Source of the DNA: Phlebotomus papatasi
Lineage: Eukaryota; Arthropoda; Insecta; Diptera; Psychodidae
DNA: 64,000 nt
Assembly: GCF_024763615.1 (NCBI RefSeq)
Contig: NC_077223.1
Coordinates: forward strand, 5,332,001-5,396,000
Direction of reading: 5' to 3'
Below the pieces are notes generated by a model. It worked only from the letters and a program-made list of their open reading frames with translations. It was not told the DNA's origin and searched no databases. The first letter of the stretch is position 1, and every line of letters starts with the position of its first letter. A program made the translations under genes and the position numbers. This document shows, in pieces, positions 31,867 through 43,040 of this stretch.

Positions 31867-33647
31867 TTAGGTGGTAAAAATGATTTTCTAACACGAAATG
31901 GCATCGTTAATCGCACCCTTCCCCTATTTTTTTCCAGCTTAAGAAGGGTGGTCTTTTATTGGGTGCTCTCTTCCGGCTCAAAGTGTGAATTTGATGACTA
32001 TCTCAGGCATTGTAAATTTTATCTGAATCAGCAATAAAGTTCTTTAATACCTAAACACCATGAAGCCACATAAACCACATTTTCATCTCAGTGTTGTGTC
32101 TTTAAGTCAACGGAAAGTCAGAGCATGAGGGCATTCGCCTCTTATATTCACTTAAGACATCCTTCGCTTCTTGATTATCCTTCGAACTTCCGCTTCAAGC
32201 TCCTAATCGGCATTTTCTTGGAGCTTTGAGGAGACTTTTTGAGGCCATTCTCGGTAACTTTCATTGATTTATCCAGCTCACTTCCGGACCATCCATTTTC
32301 CCAAACTACCAAACCACAACTGCTTTTTTTTTGCACTGAAAATGATGAATTATTTACATGTAGAAAATTAAATAATATTCCCAAAATTTTTACTTAAAGC
32401 TAACTTTCTTTTCGGGGATACAAAAGTCTCTAGGATCCTCTCAAAGATCCATTTCAAAAGCTTTAAGAAAATATCTCCATATATAATAATTCCTTAGTGA
32501 ATGATGACATGAATTTCCTACATAATTCGGTGACGTATTGAAATATCAGCATGTGGTATCATCCACAATAGAAATTTATGTATGCACAATGTTCCCCAAA
32601 ATATCAGACAACCACACTCAATGGCTTTTAGGATTCTCGTGTAAAGCTGCGTGTACGAGTAAATTTGGGGGTTGCTTTCAATTCAATAATATTCAAATTA
32701 CGCTTCGTACTTTCTGTTGTCGACGTCCCCACTTCGTGCAATAACCAAACACTGAGAGAAAACGGAAAGTCGTATTGTCTTAATTTTGGTTTTCCCAAAC
32801 ATCACTGCAAAATGGTGGAAAAGACTTTTAATTAGCCGGAGAATTAGCTTTTCCATAATTTTACTCAGGAGCTTCAGCACTAAGACGGCAGTGGTATCAA
32901 ATGGCTTTCCCAACAACCTGTACCAAGACTTGTATCTATTAAATTTTAATCAAAAGCACAAAAATTTCTTAAAAATATGTTTTTTTGGCATTTTAGTTTT
33001 GTTCTTTAAGAACTCAAGATTTTTCCACGCTGTCCATAAGTGTATAACGTCCATAAGTAATCGGTAGAAAGAAGTCTAAAGAAAACAGCGGGATCTATAA
33101 CAGATCCCAATTATGCGCTTTGACATTGTTCTGTCCTGTAGGGCAATTTTCTGTAACACTTTGGCAATGCCGTATAACAAATTGAGTTCGAATCTCAGGA
33201 GAGCTTTTTCGAAAATTCGATTCTCTAGCCGTGACATTGTCATTTCAACTCATGTGGCATTGTCAGAAGTTACATATTTATTTGAGGTTTCTGGAAATTC
33301 AAATGAGAATAGATTTTATTAAACAAATCAAACAATACGGACGGTTTTTGCATAATATTATTAAGCAAAAATATTTCATAAATAAAATCAATTAGTTGCA
33401 TTTTCGAACTTATGTAATATGTCAAAACAGCTCGACTTACATTATCAGGTTTCGAACTCACGTATGACAATAACAGAAAAATTACAGAATTCCCCTTCTA
33501 GATTATCAAAATGCAATAGTATGGTGTGTCGTTGAGTTACAATTCATTCATTTCGAATTCGTTCATTTCGTTCGACCATTTTTTCATCAATGTATGGTCC
33601 CCAAATTGATCTTTAGTCTTCTCAAATACTAAGCATTGTTTTCTTCC
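31867..33647. other. No gene recognised
   Basis: This is single-copy sequence with two small hints of repeats. A CACTGAGAGAAAA word is at about 32750, and a GCACTAAGACGGCAGTGG word near 32877 resembles the core of 42636-43040. Confidence 0.4.
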
Positions 33648-33717
33648 TTAAGGGGTTACGTGGGTTGCTCAAACTAAAAAAAAACAGCAAATTTCCTTGA
33701 CAACTTTTTTCAACATA

Positions 33718-34144
33718 GGGTAAGTGTGCCAAATTTCGGCATAGTTGCATGCAAGCGCCAAAGTCTAAACTTTGAAATGTAATATTTTAAATACAAATTA
33801 ATTTTTTTTATTCTTTCTTCTGAAAGAGTGTTGCTTGGAACCTTGTAAAGAGTTTACCGTCTTTATTTACTCTAAAATCATTCTTAATAAATTTTAAAAT
33901 TAATAAAAATATAGACATAGCTTTGGTGCCCTATTTCGGCCACCTTCATTCTCATAGTTCCTTGTCCTTCGGGAATTCTTCCAATATCTTTTTCACGTCA
34001 TCACATTTGTTGATGCTACATTTTTTGTTATTCTTTTTCATTATATAATCTCTAGAGTATGTAAAAACTAAAAATTCATGGAATTTCGAGGTACAAAAAA
34101 GGTGGCCGAAATTGCAAGCTGGCCGGAATTTGGCACACTTACCC
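33718..34144. mobile_element. 427-bp MITE, GGGTAAGTGTGCC ends, copy 2
   Basis: It has the same length and orientation as 9876-10302, with high identity by eye throughout and TA duplications on both sides. Its ATAGCTTTGGTGCCCTATTT and CTCATAGTTCCTTG segments match 59290-59711 closely. These are the youngest-looking repeats in the window. Confidence 0.9.
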
Positions 34145-34174
34145 TAATAAAAAAAAATTAGTTCGAGCTCTTAA

Positions 34175-34580
34175 CCCTTTAACGACGAGATACTTTTTAC
34201 GGACTGAAAATCAACAATAAAAATTAAACTGAGAAACATAATCAATGATAAGTCTTACATCTAACCTTAGAAAGTCCAACAGAGTCTGATTCGGTGTATT
34301 TTGTGCTTCTATGATCGATAGGGACAAAAATAGCCCAAAAATGTAAGTTATTTTTCTGGCAATACCAATAAATAATATTTTTCGCTTTAATGAAAAATAT
34401 TATGTATGAGTATTGTAGTTTTTATTGCCAAAAGGGTTTTGCTTAAAAAAAATTGGAAGTATAAAAAATAAATAAAATCAATTATGAATTTGAGAATTTA
34501 AAAATTTGCCATGTTTGAGCATAAATATTTACTACATAGCAAATAGCTAGAGACTTGTAAAAAATATTGCAGATTTTTTT
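34175..34580 (-). mobile_element. piggyBac-like MITE, truncated copy
   Basis: TTAA plus CCCTTTAACGACGAGA starts an inverted copy of 29718-30229 (TTTTTACGGACTGAAAATC, AAAGTCCAACAGAGTCTGAT, TTTTGTGCTTCTATGAT). It runs to roughly 34580, where similarity stops before the other terminus. About 100 bp at its far end are missing. Confidence 0.8.
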
Positions 34581-34729
34581 ATTGCACTTTTGGTGCTTAC
34601 TGATCTTACTAGAGATCAAATTGATTCATAAATCAGAAAAGCATTTCAAAATCAAAAATTGGCAAATAAATGATCATTTTAGAATGTTCTGGCATGATTC
34701 ACAAGCATACGGACAAACAAAAAAGTAAA

Positions 34730-35560
34730 CACGAGAAAAATAAGTCACTCACGGATTTTTAACCAATTCATTACTGATTCCAAGACCAGTTAAACTTTGA
34801 CTTTCGAAAATTCAAGATCGCGATTTTTTAGGTTATAGGTATGTTAGGTCGAAATGATCGCCTAGACCACCTCCAAAACATATCCAAAAATAAAAGAAAT
34901 GGTAGGAGCCGTTTTCGAGAAAAACAAAAAAAGGTTTTGGAGGGGTTGGAGAAGGATGGATGGAAAATAAAAATCATAATAATGTCCTTGGGTCGACTTA
35001 TGGGGGGGGGTCCTCCGAAGATCCGAAGTTCATATCTCTTACCGTTTCGCCTCTAGATGGATAACAATTTTATGGATTGAACAGAAGAATATTTAAAAAA
35101 AAAATAGATTGCTCATTTACGGGTACTTAACCGTTTGATTGCCGATTGCGACCTATGCAATCGGGTTGGAAATTTCAAGAACTTTCCAAAAGATCAAAAT
35201 TTAACTAAATCGGTTGAAAAATATGCCCTCCAAAGTGGTTTCACCTTTGACCTTCAAAATCCAAGATGATGATTTTTTAGGTCATAGATATGTTTGGACG
35301 AAATGTTTGCCTGGACCACCTCCAAAACATATCCAAAAATAAAAGAAATTGTAGGAGCCGTTTTCGAGAAAAACTAAAAAAAACATGGTTTTGAAGGGGG
35401 GTAAAGGAAAAATAAAAAAAAAAACTTCTAGAGATATCGTTTTTTTATTGGGGGTCACGGAAGATCGGAACTTGATATCTCTTACCGTTTCAGCTCTAAG
35501 ACGATGACAAGTTGAAAAAAAGTCGATTGTATATAACTGCTCTCTCTATAAGTTCGAGCA
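34730..35560 (+). repeat. Dispersed repeat in two tandem units
   Basis: Two diverged units are in direct order. Each has 'TTTGACTTTCGAAA/TTTGACCTTCAAAA', GGTY..ATAGRTATGTT, CACCTCCAAAACATATCCAA and GAGCCGTTTTCGAGAAAAAC. The first carries a 9-G run at 35002-35010 beside GACTTATGG. The family also occurs at 3228-3600, 22950-24130 and 48900-49140. It has no coding capacity. Confidence 0.7.
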
Positions 35561-35682
35561 GTAAAAAATTAGAAAAAATCTGATTTTTTTTATTTTTTAT
35601 TGAAAAGGACTCGAGTGTAAGCACAATAAAATAAATAAAAATAAATCTGATGTTTTCCGGTCTTTTTGACCCACGTAAACCC

Positions 35683-37414
35683 TTGAGCCGAGAGACGCCT
35701 TAGTGGGAAACTGATGGAAATGTAGTCATTATAATTACTTTTAATTCGAATAGCACCATGATTAAATTTTAGATAAAAATCAAAAATTGATCTGAAAATT
35801 ATCTATAGTTAGTACTGGTTTAAATTTTCTCTCAGTGATATGAAAGTTATCGGAGACGCTGTTGGGGTTCAGAAGAAAGGGAAATTCCCTGTGAAAAAGG
35901 AGAAAGCTCTCCCTATATTAATATATTTACTTTCTCATGCGTGTATAGTACATAGAGGAATAGAAAATAGCATTTTGGGGGAGAGAAAATAGTGTGACGA
36001 ATGCGATGTTATTGAGTTTAATTGCACTAGAACTTGAATTCAACCCCCAAAAGCCAGAAATCCTTTGGTCATTCCAAAGAAAAAGGCTATGTAGGGGGGT
36101 TCCTGGTGGGCAGGAAAAATCAATAGCACAAATGTATGAGGAATGTTGGTAGTTTTAACTAATAATTCATGAAATTCCACTTGTTCCGGAGGGGATTTTT
36201 TTTCCCTCTAACGTCCAAATTGATGATGAAGCGAAATTACACGATTTAATTATTAATACAACGGGCAATCCATTATATTGTCTCGAATGGCGATTTTTCT
36301 TTGGCTGGCATCGAGGATGAAATATGCAAATTGAGGAAAATTGCAGAGAAAAATATTTTCATAATTTATCGCTCGTCACTGTGATGACAATGGCCAAGTG
36401 CATGAGTAGCAAAATCATTTGCCAATTTATCATTTTATACGTCTCTCACCCTTAATGATGGAAGATGGAAAAATTAGATCGAAGGAGAAAGATTAATGAA
36501 GTGATGGCACTTAAAGTGAGAAAATCAACTTGAACCACTGCGCTGGGAAAATGGTCGTGCTATGTTCCACCATTCGCTAATATCCTCAAGTGTTATTCTT
36601 CTAACACTAGGGCTCATGTTTCTCCAAGGGATGGATTTCTCAATGTTTTTGCACCCTCGCATTTGCATAACATCACCTGATGAATCTTCTAAGTTGAGAG
36701 TCAATTTTTTCCTCTGCAACTTTTCCAACCCTCTGGTCCCACCTCCGCCAAATAATCCACACCAGTATTTGCATAAATATTTTACATAAGCCACCATACA
36801 TAGACTTTTTTTTACCACCCCTCTTGTGGTAAATTTTTCGTTACATACACATTTTATGTCACCCGCACAAACAATACAGAAAAAACAGCACTTTTTTATC
36901 TCCACCTGATTCACTTTCCAGCAATATTTTCTCACCTCTGAGTTTTGACTTTTTTTTCTGGAAGCCAGACAAAGAGAAGTGCACGAGGGTTGCTGACGAA
37001 ACCAACAAGAGAGGTGACATTACAGAATTCAGCATTAGTTAAAAGCTCCCTTAAAAAAATCCGTTGTATAGCGTTTTAATGTATGAGGGTGGAATCTGAT
37101 CTCATCAGAGCTTTTTCCTTCTCATATAAAACTTTTATGAACTTTTAGGAGCTTTATTAAAGTACATTGTTTACCGGAAAAAAAATCCGCTTTGTTTTTT
37201 GTGTAACTTTTGTCAAGAGACTTTGGAAAGATAGCATTGTTTTCATTTGAGCAATTACTCTGCACACGGGGTGGCTTGGTCAAGTTAAAAAAACTCAGAT
37301 GAAACATTTCGCAAAATAATTTGCAAGTACAGTATGCTCTAGAAATTGAATTAAAATTAATATTTGCTTGTTTTTGTTTGTTTGTTGATAAGCTGATGCA
37401 CTGAAGCATTATGA
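35683..37414. other. Single-copy block, GC-richer, no gene recognised
   Basis: A 136-codon minus-strand frame (36525-36935) starts with GTG and resembles no known protein, and its length is near the chance expectation. There are no repeats with matched ends. A CTCTCAGTGA word at about 35831 is a possible remnant of the CACTG family. Confidence 0.4.
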
Positions 37415-38002
37415 CCAACGCACAATAACTTTTGTTTGTAAACATATTTTCAGAATTTTCCATGAGAATGAGCGAGCTGACTAGATCTAGATATCACTCA
37501 CTCTCATTGAAATGTCAAAAATATGTTTACTAAACAAAAGTTATTGTGCGTTGGGCATTATGCCTAATGACAAGCGTACAATAACTTTTGTTTGTAAACA
37601 TGTTTTCTCAATTTCCTATGAGAATGAGCGAGATGACTAGATCTAGATCTCATTCACTCTCATTGAAATGTCAAAAACATGTTTACTAAACAAAAGTTAT
37701 TGTGCGTTGGGCATAACGAACTATAACTTTTGTTTGTAAACATGTTTTTAAAATTTTCTATGAGAGAGAGCGAGATAACTAGATCTACATGTCATTCACT
37801 CTCATTGAAATTTCAAAAACATATTTTCAAAATAAAAGTTATTGTGCGCTAGGCATTATGCCCAACGCACAATAACTTTTATTTTGTAAACATGTTTCCG
37901 ACATTTAAATGAGAGTGAATGAAATAGAGAACTGGTTATCTCGTTTTCTCTCATAGGAAATTTTGAAAACATATTTACAAACAAAAGTTATTGTGCGTTG
38001 GG
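37415..38002. repeat. Array of four approximately 140-bp palindromic elements
   Basis: Units lie at about 37415-37555, 37571-37711, 37715-37852 and 37861-38002. Each begins with CAACGCACAATAACTTTTGT and ends with its inverse, with TTGTAAACATGTTT and an AGATCTAG or GAGATAAC centre between. Units 1-3 share one orientation by their off-centre sequence and unit 4 is reversed. Linkers are 4-15 bp and contain CATTATG remnants. Individually they look like palindromic MITEs. The tight clustering suggests insertion into one another's flanks or local amplification. Confidence 0.85.
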
Positions 38003-40527
38003 CATTATGCTTATCTCATATCTTATCTGTTATCTAGGGCCTAGGGGTGGTCTCCGACTTTGTATCTCACACCGTTTTATCTCAAGATCTGTGAAAAACG
38101 AAGGGAAAATAGAAAAAAAGCTCAAAATCGATTTGAGGGATTGAGCGATTTGAACTTGAGGGAGTACTTAAGGCCTCTTGTTGAAAGCAGAGGAAAATTT
38201 TCTGTGTTTGGAAAATTATTCCACACATTATACCCCGTATAATTTCGACTCTTCCAAGATTTTGACTATTCGGGTTTTTGATCTTCGGGATTTTGGTTCT
38301 TTTGTGATTTTTGCCTGACATTGTATAGGGCAAATTATCTATTAGACCCTGAAAACCCAATAAAAATGGTTGTTATTAAGGTTTTCGAGACGGGTTTCTG
38401 GACTAAACCGCTTTACTCCTACGCTTTTTAAAACTATTTTTTAAATGAAATGTAAATCAATTTAATTCTTCTATGAATCATTATGAAAGTTGCTTTTTTT
38501 ATAATATGAGTTTGTAATACGAGAATTATAATTTTCTTTTAACTAAGTAAAAAAAAACAATTTAAATACTTAATACAACTTAAATTTTTAAGATGTTCTA
38601 CCTCAAAATTTAGGGGATGATCGAACAATGTTATTTTTGTAGACTGACTAAATAAATCAGGAGTTCGATTGCTTTCTAAAAGTCTTGTTCAGCGTGATAT
38701 TATAATAGTTCGACAGTACGACTCCAAAAGTGTCAACTACTATCTAAAATTATATCTACTATCTAAATCTATTTAAAAAACTATTGAAAAATACGTTAAA
38801 TTTCTGGGTTGGAATCAATCTTTTATACACTTTTGTTAAAATGATAGCTTAAGACAAATTCTAACCATTGAACTAGTAACTAATACAACTTAACTTAACT
38901 TAAAAATAAACGAAAAACGAACGCGATGACAATATTGGAGTCGCACTGTATTTTATAAAAATCTAAAATCTATGAAATATTTAGAAAATAACTTTAATTC
39001 ATTTCATATTTTTTTTTAAAAAATTAAATAAAATTATTATAACAAAAGGGAAGGTAAGAATATGAATAATCTGTAGACAAATATGAAGTGCGTATATAAA
39101 TAAATAAATAAGTAAAAAAAAATAAAGATTTATCTAATTAAGTTCTTATTGGATTGACTGATTAAAATTGAAAAATATACCGCAAATGTGATCCTAAGGG
39201 AATTTGAGTCAGTTTAAGGCATGCATGATTTTCAAAAATATAAAACATGGAATACTAGGTCAAATTAATTACAGCTGAATGTTGAAACGAAGAATAACTT
39301 CAGTTGAACCTCAGATTAGCGTTAATCTAGAGTTAAAATTAAGCTAGGTTTAAATTTTTTTCGTATGCAGAAACGTGGAATAGTGCTTTGGCGCAAGCTG
39401 TTTTTGTCATACGGCAACCCCATATTTTTGCTTTTCTGGCATGCCAGAAAATGTCAATTCGTCAATATTTTCGTTCGATTTAGCAAGATTCCACGGATTT
39501 TTCTCCTTATTTGGTGATTTTGAACCACCAGACTTGCTTAAAATTCTCTAAAATAAAGTAAGAATCAATATTGTGGATGTGAAAGAATGTGCATGTTTTC
39601 TGGGTGCAAAAAAGCGCGACTCTCGCGACTCCTACTTCAGTGGCGACTCATTGAAGTTGCATATGGTGGATGTTTCTTTTTATTTCAGGCAAAATTGGCT
39701 TTTTAAGAAGCTGTAAATAGAGTGAAAGCCTTATTTCTTTTCATTAAATCCACTAAAGTGCAGAAATTATCAATTTGGTATCATTTAACAGTATTTTCGA
39801 GAAGAATTTACGAATAGATGAGGACAGGTTTATTCCATCTTTAAGCCAAAAATTATACCTCCGAAATCGGGGGTCTATTTTTTGGCTTAAACGTTAATCC
39901 ACTGTTTAAATTTATTCTATTTCTCGTTCAAACATTAGAAAATGGTGGATCATCCTCGAATTATCTTTATACTTCGATTCAACATTCAGCTGTTAATCAA
40001 TAGGTTAAATCAACTTGAAAACCGCAGTTTTGTGAATAAAAAAAAACATGAAAAATTGTTGAAAATTGAAAAATAATTAGTTCAAAATATCGATTCTCGC
40101 TAGCTACATTTTTTCTGTCATGTCTCTGGCTATAAATGGTTAGTTGATAGATATTATGAAACATTTTTTGATCAAATCCATTCAAACATCCAATTTTGAA
40201 CTATTTTGAATTTGGCAAAGCGCTTCTTGATCAAATTACTTGCAATTTGCAATTGACCTGAACAAGTGATTATCGGAAAGGGCCAAGCCTAGAGAATACA
40301 GCGGGGGCGATAGGACATCAGAATTTAGTGTTTTAATGTTGACCTGAACCATAAAAGTGCAATTCCACGGATCGTAATGATATTACAATATTACTCGCAC
40401 GTGTTATTTGGCTCCTATTGCCGGTTTTCGAGCAATACATAATTTAAATCAATCAAGAAATGTTTATAACAATTTCTATTGACAGTTTCGCTCAATTTTA
40501 GCAGCTCGTATTACAAAAATCCTCGTT
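38003..40527. other. AT-rich stretch, no gene recognised
   Basis: A short ATTTTGGTTCT/CGGGATTTTGG scrap (38240-38300) belongs to the CCAAAATCC family. A stem-loop with TTTAAGCCAAAAA arms and an inner CCTCCG/CGGGGG stem lies at about 39840-39891. No coding sequence is apparent. Confidence 0.4.
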
Positions 40528-40860
40528 AGTACACACAGAAAAATGGAAAATTCTTGAACAGAAACACCCAGGAACTTTATTTCAAATCCCATCCAATGAA
40601 TGCCAATGCCCTAATTCTAAATCCTTGATCATTTAGTTTTAGTTGCAATTTGCAAATCTGTAGACATTTTTCATTTTCCAGCTAATGCTGAACTTAAGTT
40701 CCCTATCTCTTAACTTGAAAGAGCTAGGGATTCTAGCCCATTTTTTTTCGCTCAGAGCTTCTAAACTTAAACGCCTCGGGGATTCACATTCACGTCCAAT
40801 TTAAGTTTCCAGGATCTTATATATTCTTAAATTTAGAGTCAAAATTTTTCTGTGTGTACT
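40528..40860. mobile_element. ACACACAGAAAAAT-ended element
   Basis: AGTACACACAGAAAAATGG at the left faces AGTACACACAGAAAAATTTT in inverse at the right. Inside are GAAAGAGCTAGG and TTAAGTTCC dyads. The outer AGT may be part of the target duplication. It is noncoding. Confidence 0.55.
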
Positions 40861-41569
40861 TACAAGACATGAGCATAGTCTTCTTCCTGGAGATATTTGG
40901 CCATTTTGCCGATTTTGACCCTTCACCGGGAGAAAGCTACAAGGTTTTCGGTTTAGGAAACTCGAACAATAGCCATTTCTCGTCACCTGTATTCTGTACC
41001 ACTTCAAAGCTGAAAAATCCTTCTTTCATACCGCAAAGATTAAATTTCGGAAGCGGATTTCTGAATTTTTGCCTGCTTTTTGTTTATTATTTTGACTATT
41101 TTGAAGGCATATAAACGCTTGAAAATTTTTGACCAGTGATCGTTTAATGTCCTCAAAAGCTAATATAATAATCTTCTCCCAGAAACACTTACAAATTGGC
41201 GCCATTAATTGTTTTTGGTCTTTTGGGTCCTTACGCCAGAATCACCAATTCTGAAGCTTTTCATCAATTTTCTCGGGTAATTCTCGATGGTATATGTTTA
41301 ATCCTGACATCTTTTATCAAATGACGTGCTTTACTTAATTTGTTTCTTAAGTTAAAGTGATAATGTAGCACTTACTGCAAATCCTGTTTTTTTTTATCAC
41401 AAAACTCTATATTTTCAAAGTCAGAAAATTTTCTTGGAGTTGTAATAACTGTCGGTATTGTTGGAAGATGAATAATTTCTTAAATTAACAGAACTTCACA
41501 CATATTACCCTGCTATACGTGTAGCTAGCGCCATCCAACTGTGAGCGAAAGATTTCAAATTGGGTAGTA

Positions 41570-42532
41570 GGGGAAAGTCGTCTGCCTTCAAACGAAAAAT
41601 GGAGTTCCAAATTTAAGATTTTTTTCTGAAGAATCCACAAAATGGATTTTATTTTCTACTACACCAAAAAATTCTCTTGCTCATTCGGCGTATATGATTA
41701 CCTCATTTAGCACTTGCAAGTCCTCAGTTTTTCCTTCTGAGGAAATTAAAAAAGTGATGTCGATTTGTTTGAAGGCAGCTGGCATAGTCTGCCTTCAAAC
41801 GCGAGGCAGCTGCCTTTAAATGTTTTTTTTTTCACTGAGAATATTGAATCAATAAAACTAAATGGGCTATAAATGATTAGATTGAAGCCTAACGCACTCA
41901 CTAAAATCATCACTGCAGTCAAAAGACATTAAACAATAACTTTTCTTCACATTTTTCTGAAGAACTGTTTTGCACTTGAAAATTTGGAAGAAAAAGCCAT
42001 TGAAGTTGAAAATTGTCAACTTGAAACATCCCGGCTGGGGCAAGATAGAAGGTTATAAGTATTTGTATGACGTTCGTCAGAGAAAAGTAGGAGTTCGATT
42101 TCACATGTTTTGATGTATGGAAAGATAGGATTTAAAGGCACACGACATTAGCATTTAAAGGCTGCTGCAGGGTGATATTTGCAAATTTTTGCCACCCACA
42201 AAAATTGTGTCATCTGAACCAAAATGTATTAACAGAAATATTAAGCCTGATTAACCTTCTATGTGTCACAATGGAAGATTTATTTGTAAAATGATTTTTA
42301 CTATGAAAAATCACATGATTTGTGGAACATCAAAATTACAGTTTAGAGCTCATTTTCATTTTTTTTTATCTAGCATCTAGGAAATAGGAGCTAGGCTCTC
42401 CATTTTTTGATGATTTGTGAGGATGATGGATAGCTACCTAATAGTTAATAGAATATAATTTATGCTTTTGAGAACAACGAAAAAATCGCAACATTTGAAG
42501 GCTGCTACATTTAAAGGCAGACGACTTTCCCC
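41570..42532. mobile_element. 963-bp decayed pogo-like element, GGGGAAAGTCGTCTGCC ends
   Basis: GGGGAAAGTCGTCTGCCTTC at the left is mirrored exactly at the right and TA flanks both. The ends are followed by AAA(C/T) and repeated TTTGAAGGCAGCTG and TTTAAAGGC words at 41768-41822 and 42133-42165. The centre carries a short helix-turn-helix-like frame (41969-42058). The catalytic part is missing. Confidence 0.8.
41969..42058 (+). pseudogene. Pogo-like transposase DNA-binding remnant
   Basis: A frame without its own ATG reads ALENLEEKAIEVENCQL, close to the first helix of pogo/Tigger psq domains ('..LE.AI..V.NG.LS'), and stops at 42056-42058. Its position in the middle of a TA-flanked inverted-repeat element agrees with a transposase origin. 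It is very short, so chance resemblance cannot be excluded. Confidence 0.4.
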
Positions 42533-42635
42533 TAAGTTTTAAGATAATAAATGAATAAATAAAAAATATGCTGTAAATTTTCTAATTTCCAACCTAAGCA
42601 TAACTAGTTGACTTTAGTTTGCTTACATAACCTCA

Positions 42636-43040
42636 GAAAGAGCATTTCCATCGTTTGGCTCTGAAGTCAGTCACCAACGCTAAGACGGCGGTGGATGCAA
42701 ACCGCTTTCTGACAAATCTTTATACAGTAGACTCTCGCTCAATCGGATCTTTCTCAATCGAGCGAAAAATTTTCTTGATAATTTTAACGTTTAATTATGA
42801 AGCTAATTTGCTGAAATTCGCTGTAGTTTTTCCTATTTTATCGTAATTCTTTATAATTGCGCGCTTTTTGTGGAATTTACAAAGGCTTTGACGCCCAAAT
42901 CTATCGATAAACCGGATGACATTTTGCCCCAAATGCCCAATTAAGAGAGAGTCTACTGTATTTTATACATGTATTTTTTTGTTTCAAGAGCAATTGTTCA
43001 AAAGCATTGCTTTTTTTAAATAAATAAAATAAATAAATAA
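42636..43040 (+). mobile_element. TAAA-tailed retroelement, split by a MITE
   Basis: CTCAGAAAGAGCATTTCCA, CACCAACGCTAAGACGGCGG and TGTTTCAAGAGCAATTGTTC precede a tail of TAAATAAATAAAATAAATAA. The same blocks in the same order, on the minus strand, form 63728-63925. A CAGTAG-type MITE (42725-42958) with TA duplication interrupts it. It may be a SINE or the 3' end of a LINE. The 5' end is uncertain. Confidence 0.65.
42725..42958. mobile_element. CAGTAGACTCTCGCTCAATC-ended MITE, 234 bp
   Basis: CAGTAGACTCTCGCTCAATC at the left faces CAGTAGACTCTCTCTTAATT in inverse, flanked by TA. It is shorter than other members of the family and lies inside the TAAA-tailed retroelement, so it is the younger insertion. 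Confidence 0.8.

Larger units (their letters stand above)
33652..35682. mobile_element. 2.0-kb element, GGGTTTACGTGGGT ends, TTAA-type site
   Basis: GGGGTTACGTGGGTTGCTCA at the left faces GGGTTTACGTGGGTCAAAAA in inverse. TTAA precedes and TTGA follows. Within it lie a 427-bp MITE (33718-34144), a piggyBac-like MITE fragment (34175-34580) and a tandemly duplicated dispersed repeat (34730-35560). Little original sequence remains and no transposase is visible. Confidence 0.55.

Noticed and set aside
36525..36935. 136-residue minus-strand frame, Cys-rich at its start
   Set aside because: It starts at GTG, shows no domain, and a frame of this length is near chance expectation in the window.
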